Shown: positions 47,579 to 59,617 of the stretch, piece by piece | How positions within the stretch are numbered: the first letter of the stretch is position 1 | Layout: each line of letters opens with the position of its first letter | Made by a program: the position numbers and the translations under genes | The notes under the pieces: generated by a model | Told to the model about the DNA's origin: nothing | The model's input: only the letters and a program-made list of their open reading frames with translations | Databases searched by the model: none | NCBI GenBank assembly: GCA_021781815.1 | Contig: JAJXWB010000006.1 | Span: 1-64,000, forward strand | Direction of reading: 5' to 3' | From: Pseudomonadota bacterium | Lineage (GTDB): Bacteria > Pseudomonadota > Alphaproteobacteria > Rhizobiales > Beijerinckiaceae | DNA: 64,000 nucleotides

Positions 47579-47599
47579 AGAAATTGTCGGACAATTTCT
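47579..47599. promoter_or_regulatory. Putative FadR-type GntR operator
   Basis: AGAAATTGTC-g-GACAATTTCT 21-bp perfect palindrome containing TTGTCGGACAA (TNGTNNNACNA). Confidence 0.75.
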
Positions 47600-47639
47600 C
47601 CGTTGGAGGGCGCCTGACCCGCCGCAGGGGAGAGCATCG

Positions 47640-48851
47640 ATGGATTTCGAGCACAGCGCGCGCGCGAAGGAGTTGCAGGCGCAGTTGACCGCCTTCATGA
47701 AGGCGCACGTCTATCCCAATGAACATCTTTATGGCGAACAGGCGCAAGGCGCGGCGCGCTACAGGACGCCGCAGATCGTGCAGGATCTGAAGAAGAAGGC
47801 GAAAGCCGAAGGCCTGTGGAACCTGTTCCTGCCGGGCGATCACGGCGCCGGCCTCACCAATCTTGACTACGCGCCGCTCGCGGAAATCATGGGCCGCATC
47901 GACTGGGCGTCGGAAGTGTTCAACTGCTCGGCGCCCGACACCGGCAATATGGAAGTGCTGACGCTCTACGGCAGCCACGAGCAGAAGAAGCAATGGCTTG
48001 AGCCCTTGCTCAATGGCGAGATTCGCTCGGGCTTTTCGATGACGGAGCCGGCGGTGGCCTCGTCCGACGCGACCAACATCGAGACCTCGATCAGGCGCGA
48101 GGGCGACGAATACGTCATCAACGGCCGCAAATGGTTTACCTCCGGCGCGATGAACGAGGATTGCAAGATCCTGATCGTGATGGGCAAGAGCGATCCGGAC
48201 AATCCAAACAAGCATATCCAGCAGTCGATGATCCTCGTGCCAAGGGACGCGCCCGGCGTGAAGATCATCCGCGACATGAAAGTCTACGGCTACGATCATG
48301 CGCCGGTCGGCCATCCCGAAATCGTCTATGACAACGTGCGCGTGCCCGCCTCCAACATGCTGCTCGGCGAAGGCCGCGGTTTCGAGATCGCGCAAGGTCG
48401 CCTCGGCCCCGGCCGCATCCACCATTGCATGAGGCTTATCGGCTGCGCCCAGCGCGCGCTCGAACTTATGTGCTCGCGCGCGCAAAAACGGATCGCGTTC
48501 GGCAAGCCGCTGGGCGACCAGGGTTCGGTACGCGAGGATATAGCCAATTCGTTCTGCGAGATCGAACAGGCGCGCATGCTCACTCTGCGCGCTGCCGACA
48601 AGATGGACCGGGAAGGCAACAAGGCGGCGCGCGACCTGATCGCCGCCGCCAAGATCGTCGTGCCGAGCATGGCCGCGCGTGTGATCGACCGCGCGATCCA
48701 GATCCATGGCGGGATGGGCGTGTCGCAGGATACGTTTTTGGCCGAGGCCTATACCTATGCGCGCTTCATCCGCATCGGCGATGGGCCCGATCAGGTGCAC
48801 ATGTCGCAACTCGGCCGCGCGCTGCTGAAGCGATATGCGCCGGAAGTGTGA
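47640..48851 (+). CDS. Acyl-CoA dehydrogenase
   Basis: [63 protein letters not shown]. Confidence 0.93.
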   Translation: MDFEHSARAKELQAQLTAFMKAHVYPNEHLYGEQAQGAARYRTPQIVQDLKKKAKAEGLWNLFLPGDHGAGLTNLDYAPLAEIMGRIDWASEVFNCSAPDTGNMEVLTLYGSHEQKKQWLEPLLNGEIRSGFSMTEPAVASSDATNIETSIRREGDEYVINGRKWFTSGAMNEDCKILIVMGKSDPDNPNKHIQQSMILVPRDAPGVKIIRDMKVYGYDHAPVGHPEIVYDNVRVPASNMLLGEGRGFEIAQGRLGPGRIHHCMRLIGCAQRALELMCSRAQKRIAFGKPLGDQGSVREDIANSFCEIEQARMLTLRAADKMDREGNKAARDLIAAAKIVVPSMAARVIDRAIQIHGGMGVSQDTFLAEAYTYARFIRIGDGPDQVHMSQLGRALLKRYAPEV

Positions 48852-48913
48852 GATGACGCCTGCCCCCTGCCTCTTGTGGAGTGGGGAATAAACGCGCGAG
48901 CGGGGAGAAACGA

Positions 48914-50236
48914 ATGTCTCGCCTCTACACCGACGAACAACTCGCCGAAATTGCGAAACCGTTCGAAGACCACGCCATCGCCGCGTTGAAGGCCGGCGAC
49001 ATTTCGCGCGTGAAGGAACTGCTCGTGGAGATGAAGAATGGCCCGGCTGGCCTCGACGGTCTTTCCGGCCACACGCTCGCGCGCAAGGCAGCCAAGCTGC
49101 GCCGTGATTTCGGCGAGGACGTCGCGCTCGCATCCCTCCACCGCATCGGCGCGCAATTGATGCGCACGTGGACGCAGCAGTATGTCCAGGGAGCCGAGCG
49201 TGACGCGATCTGCGATCTGATCGCGATCTTCCGTGAGCAGTTCGGCGCGAAACTCGCGCCATTGCGGGAAGACGACGACAAGATCACGCTCGATCTGGCG
49301 CCCTGCGGCAGCGGCGGCCGGCTGGAGAAGCAGGGCCTGCCGCAAAAACATCCGGACTGGTACGGCGGCTGGAGCGATGGAATCAGCTCGTTCTGCCAGA
49401 TTTGCAAGGCCTGTCAGACATCTCTGAACCAATCCGTCGGCGCCGACGTCTGGACGACCGACAAGGGCGAAAACGGCGCGTGCAAGCTGACATTCGCCAA
49501 GCGCGAGACACGCGGCAAGACATTGTTCACAGACGAAGATCGCCTGAATCTGACGAAGACGAGGGTCGATCAGGCGCGCGAAAAACTCGACGCCGGCGTA
49601 ACCGACATCGAACATCTGCTGAAGGGCCAGCGCAAGGACTGGAAGCCCTGGCATGATTTCGGCGTCGTTCTGCTCGAATATTTTTATGCGATCGCGCTCG
49701 AAAAGGGCGGCGCCGACTATCTTCAGGAAGTGCTGGCGCAAACCTACGAGCCGGCTTTTCACGCGGGGTTTCCGCGTTATGCCGCAATGAGCGACGACGA
49801 ACTCGCGCGCGAGATCGCGCGCACATGGAACTATCATTGCGCCGATTTCACGCTGCACGAGGAGGACGACCGTTTCGTGTTCCGGCTCGATCCGTGCGGC
49901 AGTGGCGGACGCCTGTTCCGGGGCGAAATGTGGCGCGACATGTTCCATTATGGCGAGCCGCTTGCCCCGATCATGCCGTCTGCGCATGACGTCAATTTCA
50001 ATCGCTCCGGCGCGCCGGCCTATTGCACGCATTGCGCGGCCTCCAACCGCGCGCAGCTCAGGGGCGCGCTGTCGCCGGAAACGCCGTTGTTCTTCGTGAT
50101 CGACGGACATGCGCAGATGAAACCCGGCGCGCCATGCCGGGTCTTCGCCTACAAGAAAAACGCTGTGCGTGAAAACATCGACCCCGTCCTGTTTCGCCAG
50201 ATCGGGCTCACGCCGCCAGGGGAGAAGAGCGCATGA
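48914..50236 (+). CDS. Protein of unknown function with duplicated PCGSGGRL / CxxC modules
   Basis: LDLAPCGSGGRLEKQG....SFCQICKAC and FRLDPCGSGGRLFRGE....YCTHCA. Confidence 0.75.
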   Translation: MSRLYTDEQLAEIAKPFEDHAIAALKAGDISRVKELLVEMKNGPAGLDGLSGHTLARKAAKLRRDFGEDVALASLHRIGAQLMRTWTQQYVQGAERDAICDLIAIFREQFGAKLAPLREDDDKITLDLAPCGSGGRLEKQGLPQKHPDWYGGWSDGISSFCQICKACQTSLNQSVGADVWTTDKGENGACKLTFAKRETRGKTLFTDEDRLNLTKTRVDQAREKLDAGVTDIEHLLKGQRKDWKPWHDFGVVLLEYFYAIALEKGGADYLQEVLAQTYEPAFHAGFPRYAAMSDDELAREIARTWNYHCADFTLHEEDDRFVFRLDPCGSGGRLFRGEMWRDMFHYGEPLAPIMPSAHDVNFNRSGAPAYCTHCAASNRAQLRGALSPETPLFFVIDGHAQMKPGAPCRVFAYKKNAVRENIDPVLFRQIGLTPPGEKSA

Positions 50237-51003
50237 GCGTACACGAAAATCCGTTCGATCTCGCCGGCAAGGTCGCGCTCGTCACGGGCTCGACCATGGG
50301 CATAGGCGAAGGCATTGCGCGCGTGCTCGCGCGCGCGGGCGCGCATGTCGTGATCTCCAGTCGCAAGGCCGATGATTGCGCGCGCGTCGCGGCGGAATTT
50401 GAGGTCGAGGGCCTGAGGGCGGAGCCGCGCGTCTGCCACATCGGCAAGATGGAAGACATCGAATCCATGTGCGCCCATCTGAAGGAAAGGCACGGCGGTC
50501 TCGATATTCTCGTCAACAACGCCGTGCTGAGCCCCTGGCGCTCGATCGACGACACCGATCCAGCCCTGTTCGCCAAGGCGCTCGACGTCAACATGCGCGG
50601 CAATTGGTATCTTTCGGTCGAGGCGACGAAACTGATGAAGCCGCGCGGCGGCGGGTCGATCGTCAACATTTCCTCAGTGGCGGCGCTCCATCCCGACAGG
50701 ATGCTCGGCCTCTATTCGACGTTGAAGACCGCGATGATCGGCATGAGCCGCTCGTTCGCGCTCGAATATGGCGAGTTCGGCATTCGCGTGAACACGATCC
50801 TGCCCGGCGTGATCGAGACCAGGCTGGCCGCCGCCTTCGACGGCTCGGCGCGAGAAGCAATTCTGAAGGGCACGCCGCTCCGTCGCACCGGCCAGCCCGA
50901 GGAGATCGGATACGCCGTGCTCTACCTCTGCGCCCGCAGCGGCGCCTTCGTCACCGGCGCGAGCCTCGTGGTCGACGGCGGCCTGAGCATCGCGACGCAT
51001 TAG
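50233..51003 (+). CDS. SDR family oxidoreductase
   Basis: GKVALVTGSTMGIGEGIARVLARAGAHVVISSR; ILVNNAV; YSTLKTAMIGM. Confidence 0.92.
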   Translation: MSVHENPFDLAGKVALVTGSTMGIGEGIARVLARAGAHVVISSRKADDCARVAAEFEVEGLRAEPRVCHIGKMEDIESMCAHLKERHGGLDILVNNAVLSPWRSIDDTDPALFAKALDVNMRGNWYLSVEATKLMKPRGGGSIVNISSVAALHPDRMLGLYSTLKTAMIGMSRSFALEYGEFGIRVNTILPGVIETRLAAAFDGSAREAILKGTPLRRTGQPEEIGYAVLYLCARSGAFVTGASLVVDGGLSIATH

Positions 51004-51064
51004 CGGGATCTGGTTCTCTCGCCCTTGCGGAGGAGAGGAGTTGCCCTGTCATGCGGAGTTCCAA

Positions 51065-51847
51065 ATGCGCCTTGAAGGAAAAACTGCCCTCATCTCCGGC
51101 GCCGCGCGCGGCATCGGCCGCGCCATTGCGCTCAGGCTCGCGCGCGAAGGCGCCGATGTCGGCCTCTTAGATATCAGTTCGGCGATCGAGGATACGGCGG
51201 CTGAAGTGCGCAAGCTCGGTCGCCGCGCGCTGGCTATCGCTTGCGACATTTCAGATTCCGGGCAGGTGAAGGCGGCGGTCGCGCGTGTCGCCGCCGAACT
51301 CCGCCCGGTCGATCTGCTCGTCAACAATGCCGGGATCGTCGACAACATCGCATCCGTCGAGAAAATGAGCGACGAGAAATGGGCGCAGGAGATAGGCGTC
51401 AATCTCACCGGCGCGTTCAACCTCGTGCGCGCGGTCGTCGGCGCCATGGCCGAACGCGGCTTCGGCCGCATCGTCAATATTTCGTCGGTCGCCGCGCGCG
51501 GCGGGCTTGCGCGCCAGGTCGGCTATTCCGCCACCAAGGCCGGCCTGCTCGGCCTCACGCATACGGTCGCGCTTGAATATGCGCGAAATGGCGTGACCTG
51601 CAACGCGGTCCTGCCAGGCATGGTCGAGACGGAGAACGTGCGCGCCATGCCGCAGACGATCCGCGATCGTGCGCTCGCGGCGACGCCGGCGCAGCGCTTC
51701 GGCGAGCCAGAGGAAATCGCCGCGCTGGTCGCATTCCTATGCGGCGACGAAGCGGGCTACATCACCGGCGCGGAAATCGATATTTCCGGCGGCGGCCACC
51801 TCAACACGCTCGTGTTGGGCGGGAGCAGGCCAGCGTCGCTGCGCTGA
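51065..51847 (+). CDS. SDR family oxidoreductase (FabG-like)
   Basis: GKTALISGAARGIGRAIALRLAREGADVGLLD; LLVNNAGIVDN; YSATKAGLLGLTHTVALEYARNGVTCNAVLPGMVET. Confidence 0.92.
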   Translation: MRLEGKTALISGAARGIGRAIALRLAREGADVGLLDISSAIEDTAAEVRKLGRRALAIACDISDSGQVKAAVARVAAELRPVDLLVNNAGIVDNIASVEKMSDEKWAQEIGVNLTGAFNLVRAVVGAMAERGFGRIVNISSVAARGGLARQVGYSATKAGLLGLTHTVALEYARNGVTCNAVLPGMVETENVRAMPQTIRDRALAATPAQRFGEPEEIAALVAFLCGDEAGYITGAEIDISGGGHLNTLVLGGSRPASLR

Positions 51848-52117
51848 ATTGAAGCAGCAGCCGGTTTTCGGGCGTAAACGGCGCCCCCGGCCCCGATGGC
51901 GGGCCTGGCCCTGAAAATCCGAGAATCCCGGATGGGTTCCTTTGCCGTAACGACCGATCTGGCCGACATCGGCCGAAGCGCGCGCCCCGCGCTGGTCCTC
52001 ATTTGCAGCGCCGCAAACACGAACTTGATTTAGATCATAGATTCCCCGGCGCGAAATAAGGTCCGGTGAGGTGGGGCAAGGCCTTCGCAATCAGGGTTTG
52101 CGATCGGGGAGAAGGGT

Positions 52118-52741
52118 ATGGATGCTGTCGGAGAAACGATCGGCGACTCCGCGGTGCGCATGACCAAACCGCCTGGCGCTTATCGGCACGGCGATTTGCG
52201 CAACGCGCTGATCGCCGCTGCAACGGAATTGACGGTGCGCCGCGGCGGACCCGACTTCACCTTGCGTGAGATCGCCAGTCTGACCGGCGTTCGTCATGCG
52301 GCCGTCTACCGGCATTTTGCATCGAAGGGCGCGCTTCTGGAAGAAATCGCGCGCTTGGGCGTGCAGGCGCTCAAAGCGCGCCTCGACAAGGACAAGCCTG
52401 CGCCGCCTGGCGAGCGTCTGGAGGCGATCGCCGGGAGCTATCTGGCCTTCGCCGTGTCCCGCCCCGGCGAATATCGCGTGATGGCGCAGGAAGGCGGCGC
52501 ATCGCCAGCCCAGTATCGCGCCTTGCTCGACATGATGAGCGAGCCGATCGCCGCCGCGCAATCAGCCGGCGTCCTGTGCCGGGATATCTCGCCCGACATG
52601 CTTGCGCGGCTCTGGTGGGCCGAGTTGCACGGCCTCGCCATGCTGGCGCTCAGCGCGGCGATGCAATCGTCCGAACTGGACGAATGTGTGCGTGCGGTCT
52701 CGCGGATCTGGCGCCGGGATTTGACGAAACTGCAGAACTGA
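52118..52741 (+). CDS. TetR/AcrR family transcriptional regulator
   Basis: YRHGDLRNALIAAATELTVRRGGPDFTLREIASLTGVRHAAVYRHFASKGALLEEIA. Confidence 0.9.
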   Translation: MDAVGETIGDSAVRMTKPPGAYRHGDLRNALIAAATELTVRRGGPDFTLREIASLTGVRHAAVYRHFASKGALLEEIARLGVQALKARLDKDKPAPPGERLEAIAGSYLAFAVSRPGEYRVMAQEGGASPAQYRALLDMMSEPIAAAQSAGVLCRDISPDMLARLWWAELHGLAMLALSAAMQSSELDECVRAVSRIWRRDLTKLQN

Positions 52742-52765
52742 CGCTGGACAGCAGGAGGCCGCCGT

Positions 52766-53656
52766 CTATCGCGCGGCGCTCGCGAGCAGGAACGCTGCCG
52801 CCTCATCCACCGAACGGCGCGCCTCGGGCATGATCCAGCTCAGAATCGGCCATGCGTGCGGCACGCCGGGCACGATCTTGATCTCCACCTTGACGCCAGC
52901 CGCGCGCGCTTTTTCGGCGACGCGACGCGAGTCGTCGAGCAGGATTTCAGTTGCGGCGACATCAATGAGCAGCGCCGGCAATCCTGCGTAGTCCCCATAC
53001 AGCGGCGAGGCGAGCGGATTGCGCGCGTCGGCGCCGCCAAGATATGCGGCTGCGATTGTGTCCATCCCGTCGGCGACCAGCAGCGGGTCGCTTGCGGCGT
53101 TCCGCCTGATCGAATCGCCGGTGATCGCAAGATCGGTCCACGGCGAAAAAAGACATGCGCCGTCGGGGCCGCGCTCTCCCCGGTCGCGCAGATGAAGCAG
53201 GAGCGCCAGGGTCAATCCGCCGCCCGCCGAATCGCCGGCGACGTAGACTGGGCCATCGACCGAAGCCCGCAACGCCCGCCATGCGGCTGCGGCGTCGTCG
53301 AGCGCGGCCGGAAACGGATGCTCCGGCGCAAGACGGTAGTCCGGCGCGAAAACTCGAAATCCTCGCGCCGCGAAGGAGCCGGTGACGCCGCGATGCGTTT
53401 GCGGCGACATGGCGACATAGCCGCCGCCGTGGAGATAAAGCAGCGTCGCGCGCGGCGACGCGCCGGTATTCGCTTCCGCCCATTCGCCGCCGACGCCGCC
53501 CAGCGCGCCCGGCCGAAAGGTCACGCCACCGGGCGCAAGCGCGGGCGCCGAATTGAACACCCTGCGCACGTCAAGCGGTGTCCGGCAGGCGGACAGCCGC
53601 CTTTTGGTGACATGCCGGATGACGAACGTGATGATGCGCGCGCGAAGACTCGTCAT
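52766..53656 (-). CDS. Alpha/beta hydrolase (HSL-type esterase)
   Basis: LLYLHGGGYVAMSPQTHRG; YVAGDSAGGGLTLALLLHLRD. Confidence 0.92.
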   Translation of the reverse strand: MTSLRARIITFVIRHVTKRRLSACRTPLDVRRVFNSAPALAPGGVTFRPGALGGVGGEWAEANTGASPRATLLYLHGGGYVAMSPQTHRGVTGSFAARGFRVFAPDYRLAPEHPFPAALDDAAAAWRALRASVDGPVYVAGDSAGGGLTLALLLHLRDRGERGPDGACLFSPWTDLAITGDSIRRNAASDPLLVADGMDTIAAAYLGGADARNPLASPLYGDYAGLPALLIDVAATEILLDDSRRVAEKARAAGVKVEIKIVPGVPHAWPILSWIMPEARRSVDEAAAFLLASAAR

Positions 53657-53665
53657 GTCGTCCTC

Positions 53666-54493
53666 TTACTTCAGCGCGGCTTCGGCGCCGCGCTTCATGA
53701 GCGTCCAGTACCGTGCCGGAAGAAGCCGTTGCAGCCGGTCGCCGCCGCGCGCATCGGCGCCAATCAGCACGCGTGGCGCGCGCCGTTCCACGCCATCCAG
53801 GATTTGGCGCGCCGCCTCCCCCGGCTCTATCGTCAGCAGCGCGTTGAATTTCTGCATGCGTATCGCAAGATCGGGATCATTCGCCCCCGCCGGGATGCGC
53901 GCGTTATTGGAAATGTCGGTCTTCACGCCGCCTGGATGCACGAGAGTGACGCCAACGTCCGTGTCCTGGAGTTCGTGCCGCAGCGATTCCGAAAACCCGC
54001 GCACCCCGAACTTGGCGGCGCAATAGGCGGTCTGGCCGGGTGGCGCGATTAGACCGAACAGGCTTGAAATGTTCACGATGTGCGCAGCCGGGCGCTGCCG
54101 CAGCACAGGCAGGAACGCCTTGCACATGCGCACAGGTCCCCAGAAATTGATCGCCATCAGCCATTCGAAATCGTCGAGCCCGATCTGGTCGAAATCGCCG
54201 GCGAGCGCGACGCCGGCATTGTTGATGACGAGATCCGCCCGCCCGTGGTCGGCGAGGACTGCTTCCGGCAGCGCCTGGATTGCGGCGGCGTCGGCCATAT
54301 CGAACGCATGTTCGCTGACTTTCCGGGCGCTCGCACGGCAAAGCGCGGCGGTGGCCGCCAGCGTCTGCGCGTTGCGGTCGGTGAGCGCAAGTTCCGCCCC
54401 GCGCGACGCGAGATCAAGCGCGAGCGCGCGCCCGATTCCGCCCCCGGCGCCAGTGACGACGGCCACCCCGCCCCTGATCGTGAACGTCGCCAA
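53666..54493 (-). CDS. SDR family oxidoreductase
   Basis: GGVAVVTGAGGGIGRALALDLASRGAELALTDRN; VINNAGVALAGDF; YCAAKFGVRGFSESLRHEL. Confidence 0.9.
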   Translation of the reverse strand: MATFTIRGGVAVVTGAGGGIGRALALDLASRGAELALTDRNAQTLAATAALCRASARKVSEHAFDMADAAAIQALPEAVLADHGRADLVINNAGVALAGDFDQIGLDDFEWLMAINFWGPVRMCKAFLPVLRQRPAAHIVNISSLFGLIAPPGQTAYCAAKFGVRGFSESLRHELQDTDVGVTLVHPGGVKTDISNNARIPAGANDPDLAIRMQKFNALLTIEPGEAARQILDGVERRAPRVLIGADARGGDRLQRLLPARYWTLMKRGAEAALK

Positions 54494-54884
54494 TTGTTCG
54501 CCCCCTTGCGCCGGAAACCAAGGCTATCGAGCGGATGTGGGCGGCGCAACCTGTGCGGAGCGCGGGTGGCGCCCCGCGCGCGGGGCAGGTTGCGTCCGAC
54601 CTGCCCTTCGTGGTCTGAATACACGGCCCTTTCCCTCGGAGTCCCCGTGCAACAGTCCAGCGATCATTCCACGCGCCCATCGCGGCGGAGGTTTGCAAGT
54701 CCGCTGCTGCGATGCCCTGTCAGCCCGACGGTGGGCGGCGGCGCCAACAGTCTCGCGTCGGACGAGCCTATGACGCGACGCCATGTGGAAGCAGGAACAA
54801 CCTTGCAGGCGATCCCGTCGGTTCACGACATTCTCGCCCGCCAGTCATGGGCTCCAGCGCGGAGATTCAGGAACGAGGTCTCGT

Positions 54885-56309
54885 TTGAACGCTCCTGATA
54901 CACGCCGCGACGACACGCTCGCGGAAATTGCTCTCATCGTCGGCGCCGGGAATGTTCTGACTGCGCCCGAGGACATGCAGAGCTACCTCGTCGAGGAGCG
55001 CGGTCTATACAAAGGCGCGGCGCGCGCGATCGTGCGCCCGGCCGATACCGCGCAGGTTTCGCGCATTGTGGCGCTCTGTAATGCGCGCGGCGTCGGGATC
55101 GTGCCACAGGGCGGCAATACCGGGCTGGTCGGCGGCCAGATCCCATCCGGCGCCGGTGACGAGATCGTGCTGTCGCTGCGCCGCCTCGATCGAATCCGCG
55201 AGATCGACGCGAAAGCCAACGCCATGACGGTGGAGGCGGGCGTCGTTCTTCAGCGCGCGCAGGAAGAGGCGGACAGGGCGAACCGGCTTTTCCCACTCTC
55301 GCTCGCTGCGGAAGGCTCTTGCACGATCGGCGGCAATCTTTCGACCAACGCCGGCGGCGTCGCTGCGATCGCCTATGGCGTCGCCCGCGATCTGGCGCTT
55401 GGGCTCGAAGTGGTGCTGGCCGACGGGCGCGTGATGTCGACGCTTGGCAAACTGAAGAAGGACAATACCGGCTACGATTTGAAGAACCTGTTCATCGGCG
55501 CGGAGGGCACCCTCGGGATCATCACTGCTGCCGTCCTGAAACTGTTTCCCAAACCGCGCGCGACGGCGACCGCCTTCATCGGACTCGCCTCGCCGCACGC
55601 GGCGCTCGACCTACTCGGCCTCGCGCAGGAGCGCGCCGGCGCCGATGTGAAGAGCTTCGAACTGTCGCCGCGGATCGGCGTCGATTTCGTCCTGCGGCGA
55701 GGCGCTGGCGCGCGCGACCCGCTTGCTGCCCCGCACGCCTGGTATGTGCTGATGGAACTGGCGTCGCAGACCGATGGATCCCTCGAAACGACCATCGAGA
55801 CCATTCTCTCCGAGGCGGTCGAACGCGGCTTCGTCGAGGACGCTGTCATCGCCGCCTCGCTCGACCAGCGTCTCGACTTCTGGCGATTGCGCGAACTTCT
55901 GTCGGAAGCGCAGAAGTACGAGGGCGGGTCGATCAAGCACGACGTCTCCGTGCCGATTTCTTCGGCGCCCGCTTTTCTGGACGACGTTGAGCAAGCTGTC
56001 GCAGCAGCGATTCCGGGCGCGAGGCTGGTCGCCTTCGGCCATCTCGGCGACGGCAACATCCATTGCAACGTGTCGCAACCGGTCGGCGCCGACAAGGCGG
56101 CGTTTTTGGCGCGTTGGAGCGAAGTGAACGCAATCGTGCACGGCCTCGTCGCGAAATATGCGGGATCGATTTCGGCCGAACACGGAATCGGCGTGCTGAA
56201 GCGGGACGAACTGCCGCACGTCAAGGATCCGGTCGCACTCGACCTCATGCGCACGTTGAAGAAGACGCTGGATCCCAACAACATCCTGAATCCCGGCAAA
56301 GTGCTGTAA
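54885..56309 (+). CDS. FAD-binding oxidase (GlcD / D-2-hydroxyacid dehydrogenase type)
   Basis: VPQGGNTGLVGGQIPSGAGDEIVLSLRRLDRIREID; STNAGGVAAIAYG; SAEHGIGVLKRDEL..LMRTLKKTLDPNNILNPGKVL; TTG start inferred. Confidence 0.9.
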   Translation: MNAPDTRRDDTLAEIALIVGAGNVLTAPEDMQSYLVEERGLYKGAARAIVRPADTAQVSRIVALCNARGVGIVPQGGNTGLVGGQIPSGAGDEIVLSLRRLDRIREIDAKANAMTVEAGVVLQRAQEEADRANRLFPLSLAAEGSCTIGGNLSTNAGGVAAIAYGVARDLALGLEVVLADGRVMSTLGKLKKDNTGYDLKNLFIGAEGTLGIITAAVLKLFPKPRATATAFIGLASPHAALDLLGLAQERAGADVKSFELSPRIGVDFVLRRGAGARDPLAAPHAWYVLMELASQTDGSLETTIETILSEAVERGFVEDAVIAASLDQRLDFWRLRELLSEAQKYEGGSIKHDVSVPISSAPAFLDDVEQAVAAAIPGARLVAFGHLGDGNIHCNVSQPVGADKAAFLARWSEVNAIVHGLVAKYAGSISAEHGIGVLKRDELPHVKDPVALDLMRTLKKTLDPNNILNPGKVL

Positions 56310-56332
56310 CGCCGGCAAATCGTGAGGAACGC

Positions 56333-57139
56333 ATGAAGGACAGGATTGCCATCGATATGAAGGACGGCGTCGCCGACGTCCGCATGATCCGCGCCGACAA
56401 GATGAACGCCCTTGACGAAGCTATGTTCAGCGGCCTGATCGAGGCGGGAGAAAAGCTCTCGGCTATGCATGGCTTGCGCGCAGTCGTGCTGTCGGGCGAG
56501 GGCCGCGCTTTTTGCGCCGGCCTCGACATGGGCCGGTTCGAGGACATGAAAAACAAGGGCGAGGCGCTGGCCGGACTTCGCGATCTGACTGTTCGCACGC
56601 ACGGGGTCGCCAACCGCCCGCAATGGGCGGCGTGGCTCTGGCGCGAACTGCCCGTGCCAGTGATTGCAGCCGTTCACGGCGTCGCATTCGGCGGCGGCTT
56701 CCAGATCGCGCTCGGCGCAGACATGCGCTACGCGACCCCCGATGCAAGAATGTCGGTGATGGAAATTCGCTGGGGGTTGGTGCCGGATGTCGCGGGCACC
56801 CAGCTCATGCGCCATCTCTGCCGGGAGGATATCGTCCGCGAATTGACCTATACCGGCCGCATTTTCTCAGGCGAGGAGGCTTTCTCCTACGGCCTTGTCA
56901 CCCGCGTGACAGCCGATCCGCGCTCCGCGGCGCTGGAGACGGCCCGCGAGATCGCCGGCAAGAGCCCGCATGCGATCCGCGCCGCCAAACGCCTGCTCAA
57001 TCTCGCAGTCGCAACCGACGCCGGGACCGGCCTGACTGCTGAATCCGTCGAACAGCTCAAATTGATCGGCAGCCCCAACCAGATTGAGGCGGTCCGCGCC
57101 CAGATCGATCGCCGAACGCCGGATTTCAAGGACGTCTGA
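56333..57139 (+). CDS. Enoyl-CoA hydratase/isomerase family protein
   Basis: LSGEGRAFCAGLDMGRFEDM; AVHGVAFGGGFQIALGADMRYA. Confidence 0.9.
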   Translation: MKDRIAIDMKDGVADVRMIRADKMNALDEAMFSGLIEAGEKLSAMHGLRAVVLSGEGRAFCAGLDMGRFEDMKNKGEALAGLRDLTVRTHGVANRPQWAAWLWRELPVPVIAAVHGVAFGGGFQIALGADMRYATPDARMSVMEIRWGLVPDVAGTQLMRHLCREDIVRELTYTGRIFSGEEAFSYGLVTRVTADPRSAALETAREIAGKSPHAIRAAKRLLNLAVATDAGTGLTAESVEQLKLIGSPNQIEAVRAQIDRRTPDFKDV

Positions 57140-57292
57140 CCGGGCGACCGGGCGAAAATCAAGCCGCTCGCGCCTTCCCCTTGCCAGCGCAGCCGGCGTG
57201 TTGCTAATTGCGCGGTCTCCGGGCGCCGCGAGCGGCGCGCGCGAGGCCAGTTTCGCGGGCGGGATGGTCCGTTGCGCTGGAAACATCCGTAG

Positions 57293-59274
<1,982 letters not shown>

Positions 59275-59283
59275 GGGACGGGC

Positions 59284-59607
59284 ATGGATCGCGAAACATC
59301 CGCCGTGGACACCGCCAGCGCCGACCGCATTCGCATTCTCGAATTCCAGGTCGATCACCTCCGCCGCGAACTGGAATTGCTGGAAGCGCGGCACGCGGAG
59401 GCCATTTACAGCGTCGCCTGGCATTTCGGCTGGCCAGTGCGCGTGATCGAGCGCGCAATCCGCCGCGCGCTCGCGCGTGGCGCGGCCCCCGCGCCTGACG
59501 CGGCCATGCCCCCCGGAGCGCGCCTCGACCTGCAACCGCCACCGCAGCCAATGACCGCCGAACGGCTCGCTGCACGCATCGCGCGGCGCATCGTCCGGCC
59601 GGTCTGA
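59284..59607 (+). CDS. Small coiled-coil protein (107 aa) between rmd and glycosyltransferase
   Basis: Heptad-like ILEFQVDHLRRELELLEARHAEAIYSVAWHFGWPVRVIERAIRR. Confidence 0.6.
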   Translation: MDRETSAVDTASADRIRILEFQVDHLRRELELLEARHAEAIYSVAWHFGWPVRVIERAIRRALARGAAPAPDAAMPPGARLDLQPPPQPMTAERLAARIARRIVRPV

Positions 59608-59617
59608 GAGCGCGCCG

